Shown: in pieces, positions 47,528 through 61,195 of the stretch
How the letters are laid out: each line of letters begins with the position of its first letter
Position numbering within the stretch: position 1 is the first letter of the stretch
Assembly (NCBI GenBank): GCA_019915015.1
Contig: JAHBBC010000014.1
Coordinates: forward strand, 806,001-870,000
Origin: Auriscalpium vulgare
Taxonomy: Eukaryota; Basidiomycota; Agaricomycetes; Russulales; Auriscalpiaceae
Length of the DNA: 64,000 nucleotides
Reading direction: 5' to 3'
Made by a program: the position numbers and the translations under genes
Notes under the pieces: model-generated
What the model was told of the DNA's origin: nothing
The model's input: the letters and a program-made list of their open reading frames with translations, nothing else
Databases searched by the model: none

Positions 47528-49401
47528 GCGTCGGTGGACGGGGCGGGGGTGCATCGTCAAATAATTTATTCACCTGCTACCTACTTTACTTGCGATTCGT
47601 ATGGACTTGAGTTGAAGAGATACTCATGTTTGGCCGCTCACATCTGCACAAGAAACATGTGATATGCAGTGCACCCGACGCCCATCGAGCCACCCGCCCA
47701 CCACTCCACCGGCATGCCTGCAGCGCGCGCGCTCCGGCGAAATGCTGCATAGGGCGCCGGCGCAAGCGCGCTGCCCGCCCGCGCGATGTGGTCAGCGAGT
47801 ATGAGTGCCAAGTGGGCGGGCGCGCAGCACGAAGATCACACGCACGTCCGGGATTCAGATAGCAGCGGCATCCAGACAGGAAGGGAGAATAGAACCTGTT
47901 GATCAGGGATCCCTCCGCACAGCAGAGATGACACGGAGCGCATAGACCTTTCCTTCCTGGTGAAATGCAAATACAGTCCTGTGCACGTCCATCAGTCGAA
48001 AGTTAGACTCGAATGGGCCCGCGCGCGGATCTGGGGGCGCAGGCCGGGGAAGCATGGGTTGGAAATGGCATAGTTCGAAGGCAATGTTAATTTGATTGAC
48101 GGGAGATGGAGGGGACAAGCGCGGGATGGTGATTCGCGACGTATTGCAAACTCGCGAGGACGCGCGCGCAAGAGACCTCCGTCAGGCGCGGTCGGGACAT
48201 GGTCTTCGCATCTGCTGTGCGACGAGTCGGACACGGTCGGAGGGGGCGCGATCGCCGGCGCGTCGAGGCTCGCCATCTTGAGCGTGACCGTCACACTGCC
48301 ATGGGCGCCTATACAGGACTTGCGACACGGGTAGCAGCGGGATGTGGAACACGTATACGGTCATTGTATACAGTATAAGAACGTATACAGAGACCGTCGG
48401 AGCACTGCCAGCAGCAGCGCGTCTGTGGCATCGATATCGTACGCTCGCAGAGGCTGCGTAGCCTGGATCAGAAACAGCTGCAAGTTCACGCGATTGAAAC
48501 ATTCTGATCATACAGTAACGGCCTGGCAGCTGCGCTTTGCGAATGCTTCCTGCCAGAGGATTGGCATGCACGCTGCCACCACATGGCGAACCTGAGGGTC
48601 ACATGGCGCGCATGGTGCATACCAAGCGGCGGGCGGAGCCTGGGGAGCTTACCTGACGTCTGCGGCGGGGAAGCACGGGCGTCGCGTGGACGAGGACGCG
48701 TTGCTTGTTTCGCACAAGCTGAGCATGTGTTTGCCACCGTCACGATCTTCGCATAGCCGCAGCGTAAGTGACATCGCGCGGCAGGCGCTGGGCAGACAGA
48801 CGCCTAGATGTCCATCTGGGCACACGTACAGCGGTGGCAGAGGAAGGCAAAGGAGCAGGAGACAGCCAACACGTGGAGGACAGCACCGGCTGCCCCCGAC
48901 AGACCTGTGGACGTTCCTTTGAGCAATGGCTCTTGCTCTGCCCACCATCTCCACCTCGACAATGCCCGTCCATTGTCGCCGCCCTGCCCACACCCACCAG
49001 ACGAAACGCCTCTTGTTGCGCGCCTGAGGCCCGATCCGGCGCTCCTTTGTCCAGGCTGCGCACAGATTCGGGATAGTGTGTGTGTTTTCTCCTCCGGGGC
49101 TGCGCCTGAAGCGGGCGGCTAGACGGGTGAGGCAGGTCGCAACATCGCCGGTCGCAACGCAGGACGGAGGGCAGGGCAGCGAGTGACGCAGGGCAGCGAG
49201 CCCCCAGCGCAGTGGCAAAGAGAGGAACAAGAGCAGGCACCGTGACGCCGGATAAGGGGCGTGGGTGTGACTGTGCGCGTGGGAGCCACGAGAGAAGTCT
49301 GCCAGTCCCGCACGCGACGCCCCTCCCAGTCCCAGTCCCAGTCCCACACACCGTCCCTCCGCCCGTCCCGCCACCTCTCAGTCTCCTTTCCTCCCCGTCC
49401 C
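47528..49401. other. Intergenic, no gene seen
   Basis: 3' flank of the repeat protein, then about 1.5 kb in which no frame on either strand shows a domain. The right end (49280-49400) is a CT-rich leader with CAGTCC repeats just before the phosphodiesterase ATG. Confidence 0.45.
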
Positions 49402-51623
49402 ATGTTCGCCCTTCCTCTCTCGCAGCACCTCCCCCCGCAGCCCAGGCGCCGCAGCGTCGACGTCGGCGGCCTCGCCCTCGCCCTCGCACACCAGGGCCTC
49501 GGTCAAGGCTGGGGCGGCTGGGACGACAGCGGCGATAATCCTTGGTGCGTCCCAACTCACACAGCCTCCATCCATCCCTTCTCATCACCCGACAGCTATG
49601 CAGAACTTCTCAGCGACATGTACACACATACCCACTCTATCGTGGATGGCCACGAGCAGGCGTCAGTTTCCCTATCGTCCGTCCTCTCCCACCACGTCCC
49701 CCCCCCCGCTCACACTTCCACAGAATCCCCTTTTCCATCCCGGAAGACACACGCGCCCGCCTTATCGAGTCCCTCGATAGTTGGCACTTCGAGCCGCACA
49801 AACTGCCCGACGACGAGGTCCTCTACTGCTCGTATATCCTCTTCGAAACCCTTCTTCGTATCGACGGCCTCCAGGAGAGTGTCCGTGTGTCCATCGGTGC
49901 GTTCTATCCACTACTCCCGCTGTAGCCGACCCGCCTGATCCACTTGCCCCTGAAAACAGAACAAATCGCCGACTTGCTCTACAATCTCCGCAAGGTGTAT
50001 CGCAGCCAAAACGCATATCACAACTTCGAGCATGCCGTCGACGTTCTCCAAGCGATCCACCGATTCTTGTCCTCGGCGGGCCGTGTTCCCCCCGTCTCGA
50101 TACTCAGCGATACCAACACCCGCTCCTGGAAGCCAGATAAACCCTCCCGCTATCCCTCCATCGTCTCCGTCCTCCAACCCGAGGACTTATTCTGCCTCTA
50201 CGTGTCTTCCATCGGCCACGATGTAGGGCATCCAGGGTTCACGAACAACTTCATGGTTCGCCCGCCTCCCCCGCTCTACCAACGCCTTACGTTTTGCTAA
50301 CCTTTACGTGCGGAATCCCCCAGAAAAACGCCAAGGCTCCCCTTTCCTCGTTGTACGACGACAAGTCCCCGCTCGAACAGTTGCACTGCACACTTCTCCT
50401 CCACATATTACGAAATCAAGGCATGGGCTTCCTCCTCGACGACCCGCGGATCTCGCCAACATTCCGGAAGCTCATGTTGGAGACGGTGCTCGCAACTGAT
50501 ATGCGCGTGCATTACGACTTCATGGCGCGCTTCCAGCATATCGTCAATGCTCCCGAGTCCGCGGATCTGTGGGAAAAGAAGGTCGCGGTATGCCAGGCAC
50601 TCATCAAGTGCGCGGACATCAGCAACCCTGTGCGTCTCATTACAGCCCATTTTTCCGCTGTTGCATCGCTCGCTTCGGGCTAACATCTGTTTCCTATCGC
50701 AGTGTCGTCCATTGCGGGTTTCACAACATTGGGCCGATGCGCTCATGAACGAATGGACAGAGCAGGCTTCGCTCGAGCAGCAGCTCCAACTGCCACCGTC
50801 GGTCACAGCCTCCGAAGACCCCATGACTGCAGCCAAGTCACAGATATGGTTCATCGAGACGTTCGCAAAACCGCTTTTTGACCTGACGGCGGCCGCGATT
50901 CCAGGTACGCCCCATCTGCTGGGCTGCCCTGCGTTCTATCTCTAACCACAACCGCGCTGTATAGAAACCGCCGAATACGCCGCGCAGTGCAACGAGAACC
51001 TGGAGCTCTGGGGCCTGCGTGTGCGCGTGTTGTCTGCAGCGTCCCCAGACCCGCCGGCGCGCCCTGCCGCGAGCGCGAGCTCAGATCCACTTCCGCTCTC
51101 GCCCAGCCAGCTCCCCGAAGCCTATCTGAATGCGTTCCCCATGGCCCTGCCGTCCTCCCTCCTCGCCGAGCCGTCTCGCACCCCCACGGCGTCCTGGCCG
51201 ACCTCGCCGTATAGCGCGCTCCCCCCGCTCTCCCACACGCGCGGCGCCTCCTCTGCGTCCTCCTCTCGCGCGTCGTCCCCCGCCCCCGCGCCGCCGCTCT
51301 CCACGACGAGCTCGTCGCCGTCCCTCTCGCCCTCGGAGCTCTCGTCCGCCTCGTCCGACGCGCCGCCCTCGCGCGCGCTCTCCATCGTCAGTGCGACCGC
51401 CGTGCCCAGTGTCCAGGGCGGCCCGAGCAGCAGCAGCACCGTCGCGATCCGCGCGGCGTACAAGGCCGCGAGCGTGCGCAAGAAGTCGAGCTTCCACAGG
51501 AACTCGTGGAGCCCCGGCTCGCGCAGCGCCCCGCTCGCGCTTGGGCCCGCCGCCGTCGCGGCGGCCGGCGGCGGCGTCAGCGCGCGGAGAGACATGGTCG
51601 CGATCGTGGGCGGCGATCCATAG
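49402..51623 (+). CDS. PDE2: Class I 3',5'-cyclic nucleotide phosphodiesterase
   Basis: Hydrolyses cAMP (possibly cGMP) to 5'-AMP. The N-terminal region includes CYAELLSDMYTHTHSIVDGH and SLDSWHFEPHKLPDDEVLYC. The catalytic HD-type domain shows the metal and substrate motifs in order: YHNFEHAVDVLQ, IGHDVGHPGFTNNFM, LATDMRVHYDF, CADISNPCRP with the metal-binding Asp, and the end segment QIWFIETFAKPLFDL. A Ser/Pro/Ala-rich tail of about 190 residues follows, ending ARRDMVAIVGGDP-stop. The pattern is the Pde2 high-affinity class, not the Pde1 class. In fungi it sets basal cAMP for PKA signalling. Six introns, all small. The start at 49402 follows a CT-rich leader. All catalytic residues appear present. 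Confidence 0.93.
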
Positions 51624-52275
51624 GCCCCGCCGCCTCGCGGACTGGATTCTGGGCTGGTGTTTGTTTGGACGTGCGCGTGCGCAAGTGTATTTCTGTGTGT
51701 TGCATAGTTTTTATTGTGCTGTAGCTTTGAGTCCGCGCGGAAGGGCAGCCTATCTCTCCCAACTTATATTCCACTCCCTCCCCCCGCCTCCAAACCATCC
51801 ATCGACGCAACCATATCTGTTTCTTTTCTGTTCACTAGTACTATCCATCCTCCATTTTTTTTTTCCTGGCTGGTTTCTCCTCTTTCTCGCATTCTGTGTT
51901 CATGTTCACGAATTCTTCGCGTCCGTCCATCCGCCATCTGTCGCCGCGCACTGGTGGGTGGGGAGGCGGCGGCGGTAAACGACGCGTGACGATCAAAATT
52001 GTATGGGGTATGGAATGGCGGGCAGGGGGGTGATGTGCATATTTTGTACTAGCTACGTTCTCAACTTTTGTATCTCTTGGAATGGCATCGTTCATTATTA
52101 GATCGGGCTGCAATGCACGATGACTGAACTGCTTCGGATCGCAAGCGATGCTGATCGAGACGATGTCGGAGTAATGCGTTCCACGCATACTGACTAGAAG
52201 TCGACGACTACTCTACCGATACAACAAAATACCGAATCAAACCCCTCGCACGCACCCAGGCCACCCCTGTACCGA
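51624..52275. other. Convergent 3' flanks, no gene seen
   Basis: Composition falls and T-rich stretches appear (51820-51900), as in 3' UTRs. Nothing else recognised. Confidence 0.5.
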
Positions 52276-55200
52276 TCACCACCTCACCAAGCCCGCACAC
52301 ATATACACCCCAAACACGCCCAGCAGCACGCCCCACCCCCCCGCGCGCGCACCCGCCGCGGCGCCGCTCGTCGCCGCGCTCGTCGGGCCTGCGGGCGCGG
52401 CGGTGGCGAGGAAGCTCTCCCACGCGGCGAGCGTCGCAGGCGGCGCGAGCACGGTCGACTGCGCGAGCGTGAGCGCGCTCGCGACGCGCGGCTGGTCGTC
52501 CGCGCGCGCGGCGTCCTCGCCGCCGAGCACCGCGGGCTTGTTGCTGCTCGTCGTCGTCAGCGAGCCCGTCGCGTTCGCGTTCACGACAAAGTCGCGGTAG
52601 AACACGTACGCCTGCGGGGTGTGGCACTGTCAGTGGCGGCGCGAGGCGCGGTGGGCGGGGTGACGTACCGCGTTGGGCGCGGAGAAGGGCGTCAGCCCGC
52701 CGACGTTGTCGAACAGCGCGTAGAGGAGCCCGCGCTCCTGGTGCACGACGCCCGCGGTCTGCGCGTTGTCGTCCTGCCAGGGCGTGGCTGGCTTGCGCGT
52801 GAACCCGCGCGTCCCGCCGAACGTCGCGTTCTGGCCACAGCGGCGTCAGTGATGCATGGCCTAGGCCGGCGCGTCGTGCGCAGAACGCACCTGTATGAAG
52901 ACTAGACAGAACCTGTCAGAAATGCGCGCGGGTGGGGCGAGGGAAGGGCTGCTTACGCTCGAGGGTGTGGTGGTTCGCGACCGCGTTGTTCGAGCCGGCG
53001 TATAGGACGATCTCCACGCCTTTGGCGGACGCGCTGGAAATTAGATCATTGAAGAACGTCGCCGGCCTGCAACGCGTCAGCATGACAGAATCCGTCTGTT
53101 TCGCAGGGTATTAAACTTACTCGGGGCCTGTAGATGTGGGTTCTCGGTCAGTGCCGGGCCAAGCTTGGCATACTCAATGCCCGTAAGAGTATATACTCAC
53201 TCGGGTCGCCAAAAATATTAGTACCAGCGGCTGCGCGGCGGCGGGTCAAAAAGTGATCAACGCGCAGCGAAAGGGCGCCGTACAGAAATTAGTTGTAGAA
53301 CCGAAGGGGTATGCAGACACAGAGGTCCAGTTCTTGCTGAAGGGCGCGTGCAGGCCCGTGCGGACCTGTTGGGCTACACGATCGCCATGTCAGCGGCTCT
53401 TTCGCCTCATGTAGAAGGCGAACTGACAATTGAAGTAGACTTCGCCATCGATGACCACCGGCGGCTGCACCACGTTCGGCACGTCATACATCTGTGCGAC
53501 CATGCGGTCGGGGCAAAATGAAATACGGACACCACGGTAATGAATGAGATGGGCGGTCGATAGGCGGAGTGATGGGCACGCACATCGAATGTCCCCGGGG
53601 CTGGGCAGGGTGTGCACACGACGACGCAGAGGCGAGGATTAATATCGGTTAATACTGCGATGGGGTTTGAACGGAAACGGACGTATGCTTACTCCATGGG
53701 AAGGAAAAGTTCGCAGCGTAGTCGACCATCTCATCGAATAGCGAGCAGCCGTAAAATGGGTCGAGCGTGTTTGACACGGAAGCGCTCTGGCGTTTGGCGG
53801 TCGGTGGGGCGCGCCTGTCGAGCAGACCAACGACCTCTGCCTGCTTTCCGGAGACGGTGGACCATATTGATGATAGTTTGGGCTGCGGGGGGAAGGAGGG
53901 GAGGGCATTCTCCTGCGGGTATGTGACGTTGACGTCGAAATCACACAGGTGCGCTCTGTACATAATTACACAGTTGCTCAAAGTGCACGAGGATTAGGGG
54001 ACATACTTCGACTGGAACGCTTGGAACACGTTCTGGTCGAACTTGATAAGCTGGGGGAAGGACTCTAGGACGCTGACCTGTGCCCACTTCAGCGTTGTCC
54101 CGAATCACGATTTGAAATGACAAACACACCGTGCCAAGGTGGGGGCCGACAGAGAAACCTGAGAGCGGGCCGTTTCCAATAGCGATCTTCTTCAGCGCAA
54201 CGGGCGGAGAAGGTGCTGCCAGAAGCGCTTGCGCGATGTAAGGCTATCATCGAACGGAGATGAGGATCAGGTTGTTAAGATCCAGAACGAGGCGTACGAT
54301 GAAGACCCCGGCGTAATCTTCACCGGCGAGGAACAACGGCCGGGTTGACAGGCTGGGGAAGACCTTGACAAGATTCGCCAGAAATCCGAGCTGGTGACGC
54401 CTGCTTCAGCAATTTTCAAATAGCAAGGACGGAAATTGCATACGAAGTCAGCGGCAACATCATCTTCGTCTTTGGCTAGTATCAAGAAGTCAACATGCCA
54501 AGATTTGAAGCAGTGAAAAACACGCGCACCATAGCCATCGGAGTCTGCGGTGGAGTATCCGCTGCCAACTAGTAGCAGGTGATATAAGTACCAGGCAGAT
54601 TTGAGATGAGAATGACAGATTTACCTGGCTGATCAATCCAAAAGATGTCGAGCATGTTGGTCAGGCTCTTGGGGTTTTGCGAGATTGAGAGATCCGGATG
54701 CAACAGCATGGGGCCATTCTGACGCCAAAGTGAGCTCATTTGCAGATTGAGAAGTAGAACAGCTGCACAGACCGCAATCATGGACGTGAATACACTCGAA
54801 GAGCCAGGCCTGGTAATCGCTCAATCAGTAGAACAAGCAGGGATGGTACGCCAATTCGTACCCGCCGCCACCGCCGAGCCAGATCATCCAAGGCGAAAAC
54901 TGCAACTCTCCGGCGGGCACAGTGAGCGAGCCGACGTTGGTCTCGAAGCCCCAGAAGAAAAGAGTGTTGTTAGGGTGTCCAGATCGCCCTACCGGCAAGT
55001 TTCCTGCAAAATTCCCTGACAGAGGGAATGTAATATTCGGAAGACCCAGCGTGACGCGGAAGTCTGCCCATGTCCGTGAGAGACGATGCATCGGGCAAGC
55101 ACAGAACTCACCGTCTTGCCATTCCGAAGAAAAGTTGGCATTTGGGTCGGTGACATTGGGATTGGACGGAAAACTGTTGGGAAGCTGGCCAGGCTTCAAG

Positions 55201-55454
55201 GGTGGTGCGATAGGAAAGGGTACGGATGCAGAGCTCGAAGCCGAAGCAGAGCTTGAGGTTGCGTTGGCGCTTGGCGATGGAGAGCTGGAGGCTGGGACAG
55301 TCGTCGTTGGCGTCGACGATCCCGAGCTTTTTCCTGGCGTTGCGGCAGTACTCGACACATTTGCAGAGGGCGCTGCAGCAGCAAGAGGAGAGAAGAGAAG
55401 AGACCAAAAAGAGAGGACGGCCACTAGACGAAGACCTTTGTCGTGTAAAAGCAT
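52276..55454 (-). CDS. Serine carboxypeptidase-like (S10) protein lacking the catalytic triad
   Basis: Many-exon gene. It has a signal peptide (VAVLSFWSLLFSPLAAAAPS) and a Ser/Thr-rich stalk, then the S10 fold motifs: SGNFAGNLPVGRSGHPNNTL, LFFWGFETN, oxyanion-type GGPGSSSLWRQNGP, MLDIFWIDQPVGSGYSTAD, FDMYDVPNVV, TGLHAPFSKNWT and NATFGGTRGFTRKPATPWQD. A C-terminal hydrophobic segment (GVLLGVFGVYMCAGLV) could be a membrane or GPI-type anchor. The three triad positions are substituted. The nucleophile motif GESYAG reads GEDYAG (near 54318), the Asp motif (GNDDSL in relatives) reads GSNNAV (near 53000), and the His motif AGHLVP reads VGGLTP (near 52707). The frame is open and splicing is consistent, so it looks like a secreted pseudoenzyme, not a decayed gene. 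Confidence 0.85.
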
Positions 55455-56980
55455 GGTAGGAAAATAAGGGAAAGGCTAGGGAAGGCGAGGAGGTTCCCAA
55501 GAGGCACAAGCGATCGTCGGACGGCCCGCCTTTGTACGGGCGAAAAGTGTGAGTTCCTGGAGGAACACATCGCGAGGAACAAGGCTTGCTCGGTGACAGC
55601 TCTAACGGCGCGCACCACTATAGTTATGCACCGGACTCACAGGCATGCGGAAGCTGTCTCCCGTACGGCTGAAGGGGATCAGAGAAGCACACGCGCGGGA
55701 GTGGTGGGGACAAGAGCGGACCTCCGGCAATGCTCCCGACCAGGAAGCGCGCCACTACTGGGCGCCGTGTCGCAGTCCGGCCGTAAGGCGAGCTGATTGA
55801 GCGGATTTGCAGGATCAGAAGGGAGGAATGCTATCCGGGGCCATTGCACAACACCGTCGGCTTCACGTACTCAGTTAATAAGAGAAAAGTGCAGAGCGCC
55901 TCCTTATGTCCGTCGACGGCGTGGCTGATGAGTGCGGGTACCTGGCTTGTCGTCGTGTCGTTCCCACAGAGTGCCCAATGCCAGGCGAGCGTCTGCTCCG
56001 AAGTCATCGAGACGCCGAGGGGGCTCAGGAAGCTCAGTGGCTCAGGCTTCGCATAACGGGGGGACAGACGGACCTATCAGCTCATTGCACGTCTCGGCAG
56101 TGCCATCGACTGCCAGTGCGCGGACAAGGTGATGATGCGGAATGTACATCAAGCGTGCCTGCATGCGTATGGCATGCTGCGTATGTCTTGAGAACGGCAT
56201 GCAAGCACACGCTTCTTGGTTGTTTGCATTGAATGTTGAGGGTATTGTCAGGGTACTGTATACGAGAACGTCGTCGTACGCAATGCGATCTTTTCGATAG
56301 GCCGGGAGCACATGCGGGCCATCCTTCGACTGATGCCAGATGGACATGTTGCTCAGAAGTTCATGCTGCCAAGACAGGATGCCATCAGAGGGTGCCACGG
56401 AGAAGAGCATGAGCCCTACCTAATTCCACCTGTCGCTGGTCGGCCCATGGGCATGTATCGTCTCCAAATCGCACCTGCAGACGTCACTAGTACTAAGGCT
56501 GAGTCAAGTGACAAGAACAAGTACTGGGCCCTGGGGCGAGGAGGACGCGGTGCGGCGCACGTGGCGTTATTAGGCGTACCAAACACGAGTCGGCATGTCG
56601 GCCCGACCGACGTACGGAGACGCCTATGTAGCAAACTTGACTAGCTTGACTACGTACAGTATCTGGCACTCGGCCGGAGTCACACGTGGGCGTTCTTCCA
56701 AATTTCTCCCAACTTTCGAATGGGGCCGTGCCGATAACTCACGCTACCGATGGACGTCAGCGTCGGCGTCATGCCTCACCGTGCGATGATGTTGACGACG
56801 AGCGATCAAAGGCCGCAGCTCTCTCAAGTCACAAAGGGAACGCGAGAACAAGGTCCGTTTGCTGCGATATAACAACAGCATGCGCAGGACCGTATTTCGG
56901 CCAACGCTTTCAAACGATAGTAGTACATTCTTCACCGTCTATATAACAGACGCAAGACCTAGAGATAGCTACAACCTCTC
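55455..56980. other. Intergenic, no gene seen
   Basis: Promoter side of the S10-like gene and 3' flank of the OPT gene. Short frames on both strands have no domain or splice support. Confidence 0.45.
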
Positions 56981-59592
56981 TCACCACGACGTCGGCCCAA
57001 ATGCCTCGCCTTTCGCCAGAGTCTTGTGCGGGGTGCCGAGAGCGTCGGCGTTGTTGTTGAACACATCGTTGCCCCACCAAATCTGGATGCCGTTCTCGCC
57101 GATGTTCCCGTTCTTCGGGTACTGCAGGATGAAGAAGATTAGGATGGAGGAGACAGCATAGCCTGCATCCAGCCCCGCCGAGAGCACGTAGTTGTACTTC
57201 GACCACCACCCGAAGTGGCGGCGACGGATCACGTAGTTGAAGATGAACGCCATGATGACCCACGGGACGTAGTTGAGCGGCGTCGCGGGAGGCATGTAGC
57301 CCGTGCCGGTGAAAATGAGGGGGAAGTTCAGGTACTTCAGGATGCTCCACTTGAAGCGGCGGTGCAGGATGTATTGACCAACGGGGGCGAGGAAGCCGAC
57401 GAGGAAGAACCACACGAGACCGTGGTAGATCTGGCCGGACGAGTACTGGCGCTGCGGCCCGATGACACCCCAGATGATCGACGCCGTGCCGAACACCTGT
57501 GTGCTCGGGCAAACGAAATGGTCCTTCTGGTCCAGCGAGCACATGTCCTCGATATTGGTGAACATCCACGCCTGCACACCGAGCTGCACCGTGCCGGCGA
57601 TGACGGTTGCGACGACCTGGCTCCAGAACATCGGGCGCGGCGGGATCTTCATGTAGTGGCCGAGCTTGAAGTCGGAGGTGAACGTCAGTGCCTGAGACAT
57701 CGTGATGTATCCCCAGGTCTTGAACTCCATCATAGCCACAGGCTTGCCGGGGACGGCGTAGCCAATGATGAGCTCCGTGATGACGTTGAGGCCAACCTGC
57801 TGGTTGGTGATGGCCTGGATGATACCGATAGGGATGGTATAGACGAACGCTGTTGACGGCATTAGAGCGGAAAGCAAACAACGCTCAATGAGCAAACGCA
57901 CAGATGATGAGGCCCAGGACGAGCGCCCATACGGGAAGGTCACTATGCCAGACTTCGATGACGACGACGCCGAACACGAACATGAGGACTGAGCATGTAA
58001 GTGTTAGCAAGCAGAACTGAAGGGTAAATGGCATACATAGACTCACGGAAGATAATAACATACCACCAGTCGGGCACCTGAGGGTACACGGCCATGAGGC
58101 GGGCGTGGATGTCGGGCTGCTCAGAGAGCGAGCGACGAGCCTGAGTCCAAAGTTGCTTGCGATAGTAAAGGAAGGTGTGCGTGAGGGTCGCCGTGATCGA
58201 CGCGAACGAGAGACCATAGGACAGGGCAAAGGAGGTCGAGATGAACAGAGGGCTGTACGCCTCGTACGCCTCCTTGTTGAACGAGGCATCGCTGTTGATG
58301 ATCCGCGTGACGTTGTACCTCTTTCCGAAGCGATCGAAGGAATGTGAGCTGACGATGGGCAAGTAGCCGCTGTTCCAGGTGTTCTTGAAGTAGAGGATGG
58401 GGGCGATGATCCAGTAGAAGAATACAACGGCCATGCCGATGTTGGCAGCGGCCCACCATGGGACGGGAAGAGGCGAGCCGATATACGCGATCTGGCCCCA
58501 GTCAAAGGTGAGGAGACCCATCGAGAGGCCGTGCTGCGTGCCGAAAAGCGTGTTGACCGTGACGTCATTGGGCTTAATCCAGCAAATCCACGAGAACACT
58601 GACAGCGCCTGGAAGAGATAGCCAGGGAGTATTTCTACACGCCCATCAGCTCACCGAAAAAGAAACGACGAAGGGTGGACATACGGTAGATACCGTAACC
58701 GAAGAACGCGTAGGCGAAGAACCGCTCGCGGGAGATACCCGTGCTGGCCTTCGTCCCGGCAGTCTCCTGTGCGTGCAGCGTGTTGAAGAGCGCAGCGGTG
58801 ACAAGGTTGGCGGGCCAGATCATGGACGGGGGCGACACAAGGAAGCGCTTGCAGATGCCGGCAATAGAGAAACCGATCATCTGCGTTGACATGACGAGCA
58901 TCCATTGGTCTGGAGAGTAACATAAGCACATAGAAATCCAAGATATCTTCAGTGCAACTTACAACCGAAGTTGGTGGCATTTCCGTAGAAAACGCGCTGC
59001 ACGGCGACGATATCTGTAGCGTAAGCTGAACCCGCTCCGACGCTGGCCATGATCGTGACGATGACGTGCTCCTTGATAGTGAACGGACCGCCATTGAGGG
59101 GGTGGCCAAAGATCGTCCACTGGGGAATGATGCGAGCCCAGAGTCGGCACAGCGGGAGCGTGAGCAACTGGGGGACGATCTGAAAGGAGGCTGGCGTCAG
59201 CGAGCTGCTGGAGTGTGCAGGAAGAGACTTACCCCAGAGACGAAGACACCAGGGTACCGGAAGAAGAAGAACTGATTGATGCCGGGGATGAGGATGGCCC
59301 ATATGATGCCAAAGATCCATGTGCGGATGGTCGACACGGGCATGGAGGGGTCATCCGTATTGGCGACGGCCGAACGAACCTCCGGGTAAGGTGACTCGTC
59401 CTCAAGCTCCGCGGCCGTAGGATCGTAGTTGGGGTCCAAGATTTCGTCGACGGGGGTCGCCTGTAGACGGTCAGGTCAGAAGCGTGCCGCGTCGACGGAC
59501 GACACAGAACACACCTCGGCGACTTCGCCGCCGTCCTTCTCGGCATCGAAGGCATGGCCATCGTAAGGCTTCTCCTCAAGTACTGCAGACAT
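56981..59592 (-). CDS. OPT-family oligopeptide transporter
   Basis: Polytopic plasma-membrane transporter of the OPT (peptide-transporting) family. The N-terminus is hydrophilic and acidic (MSAVLEEKPYDGHAF; DESPYPEVRSAVANTDDPSM). Membrane segments and signature blocks follow: TWIFGIIWAILIPGINQFFF, YPGVFVSG, SAYATDIVAVQRVFYGN, FGYGIY, DWGQIAYIGSPLPVPWWAAA, ATLTHTFLYYRKQLW, VPDWWYVIIF, GYAVPGKPVAMMEFKTWGYI and the OPT hallmark KLGHYMKIPPRPMFWSQVVA. The end is LAKGEAFGPTSW-stop. Family members import tetra/pentapeptides or glutathione with protons. The substrate here is unknown. The start is the first Met in frame with the N-terminal exon. About eight short introns; no truncation seen. Confidence 0.93.
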
Positions 59593-61195
59593 GATTGCCT
59601 GTCACGCTGAAGGGGGCGACGGAGGGATGCTCGTGCGGGTCAAGCGGCGGATACAAACCCATCAGCTCGAGGTGCAGCTTTATGTACGACGGAAGATATG
59701 CGAGAACTTCACAGGATTGCCTAGGATTGCATGAAAAAACATGGGTGATAGAAGATGATAAGGTCTGCATTTTGGCGATCGAGATCCTGACCCCGTCCCT
59801 GCCAGGAACTTAACATGATGCGTTTGTGAATAGGTTCGTATCAAACCCCCTGGAACGCCAGGGTTGTGATGAGACAATGTTTGTGACGATCTTGAGCGTC
59901 GGACTTACTATGAAGACCCTGAGGTTCCGAGGAGGTTTGATTAGACTCTAGAAGGTGCCAGGATGGTACGCTGTTTTGCAGTCGTGAGGAGCCCTACCAA
60001 TGCGGCGTTTCGCCGGTAGAGAGGCCAACGAGCTGGGCGCACAGGGCGCAAAAGCAGGTCTGTCGAGGCGATAGAGCCATGTGAGAACTTGAAGGGTTGT
60101 GTGACAACGCTGCCCTGCCCAGGATCCTGAAGGAAACAACTCATGAGTAACCGAGCAGATAAGATCAGGATGGAGTTCCCCCAGTGCGGCGCGACAGGGG
60201 GCAACTCGAGATTATCACACGGTTCCAAGGTACGACGAGGTACGAGGAGAAGCTACCGCGTGTGCTGCTGCACAAAGTGTTGATAGCGGGGGATCGCGAC
60301 TTGGCCGCATCACTGAATAAAGAACAGCCGAAGGTCGGGCCTTCTGGTGTGCGAAGAGGAGGGGGAGATGTCGCTGAAGGATGTCGAGTCTCGAGGCAAG
60401 GTGGGGTTGGCGGCCGCGAGCTCACGAGTATGATTGACATTTGACAATGACAGAGGTGTAGAATATGTGAGGGTAAGCCGAACCGTGTGACAGGACTCTG
60501 GCCGCTGCGCCGCCGGAGATATGTCGTCTCCCACGATCGCTGTCCGCATGCCGCATGAAACGTCTCTACTTATTCTCCAACATCTCCGAGTGTCCTCCAC
60601 TGTACTGTCAGTGTGTCTGATTTCATCTCGTATCTTGAGCTCTCTTGATTAAGCCTCACGGTGGTGGACCTGAAGCTTGAAGTCACGAGAAGACCGACGC
60701 TGACCGACAGTCTTTCATACGATGACCGTGGGGACCCCTTGCCGGGCTCGCCGATCGTGGCCACCAGCCCCAGTGCTAGACGTCTGTAAAATTCCTCGCG
60801 GGGCACACTACTCTCAACCACTGGGTGATCGGTTGGCTGTGATTTGCTCGACAGAACCGGGTCCTCTTGCTACTTGGCGGTGTCTGAGACACAGAGACCT
60901 ACAGAACTCGGCATGCGATTGCACAGTGAACAAAGCTCTTGGTCGTGATCTCGTTGCTCGTCCCAACCATGATTTCCCTCATTATTGTTGGCATCGTGTT
61001 GCCGGTCTCCTTTGATCTCGTGGTGGGCGTACTAAGCCACAGCTTTGTGGCTGATTACACCACAGATCCCTTCCATGCCACACCCACACCCGTCCGCGCA
61101 AGCAACTCAAGCCACACCACCAAAGCTGAGTGGCATCATTTTCTTCGCTATAAGATGCGTCCTCCTAACTCTGACCTTCACTATCTGCAATCACC
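59593..61195. other. Divergent intergenic region, no gene seen
   Basis: Long shared upstream region between the OPT transporter and the coiled-coil gene. No frame with a domain. A TATA-less, CT/AC-rich stretch precedes the right-hand ATG at 61196. Confidence 0.45.
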
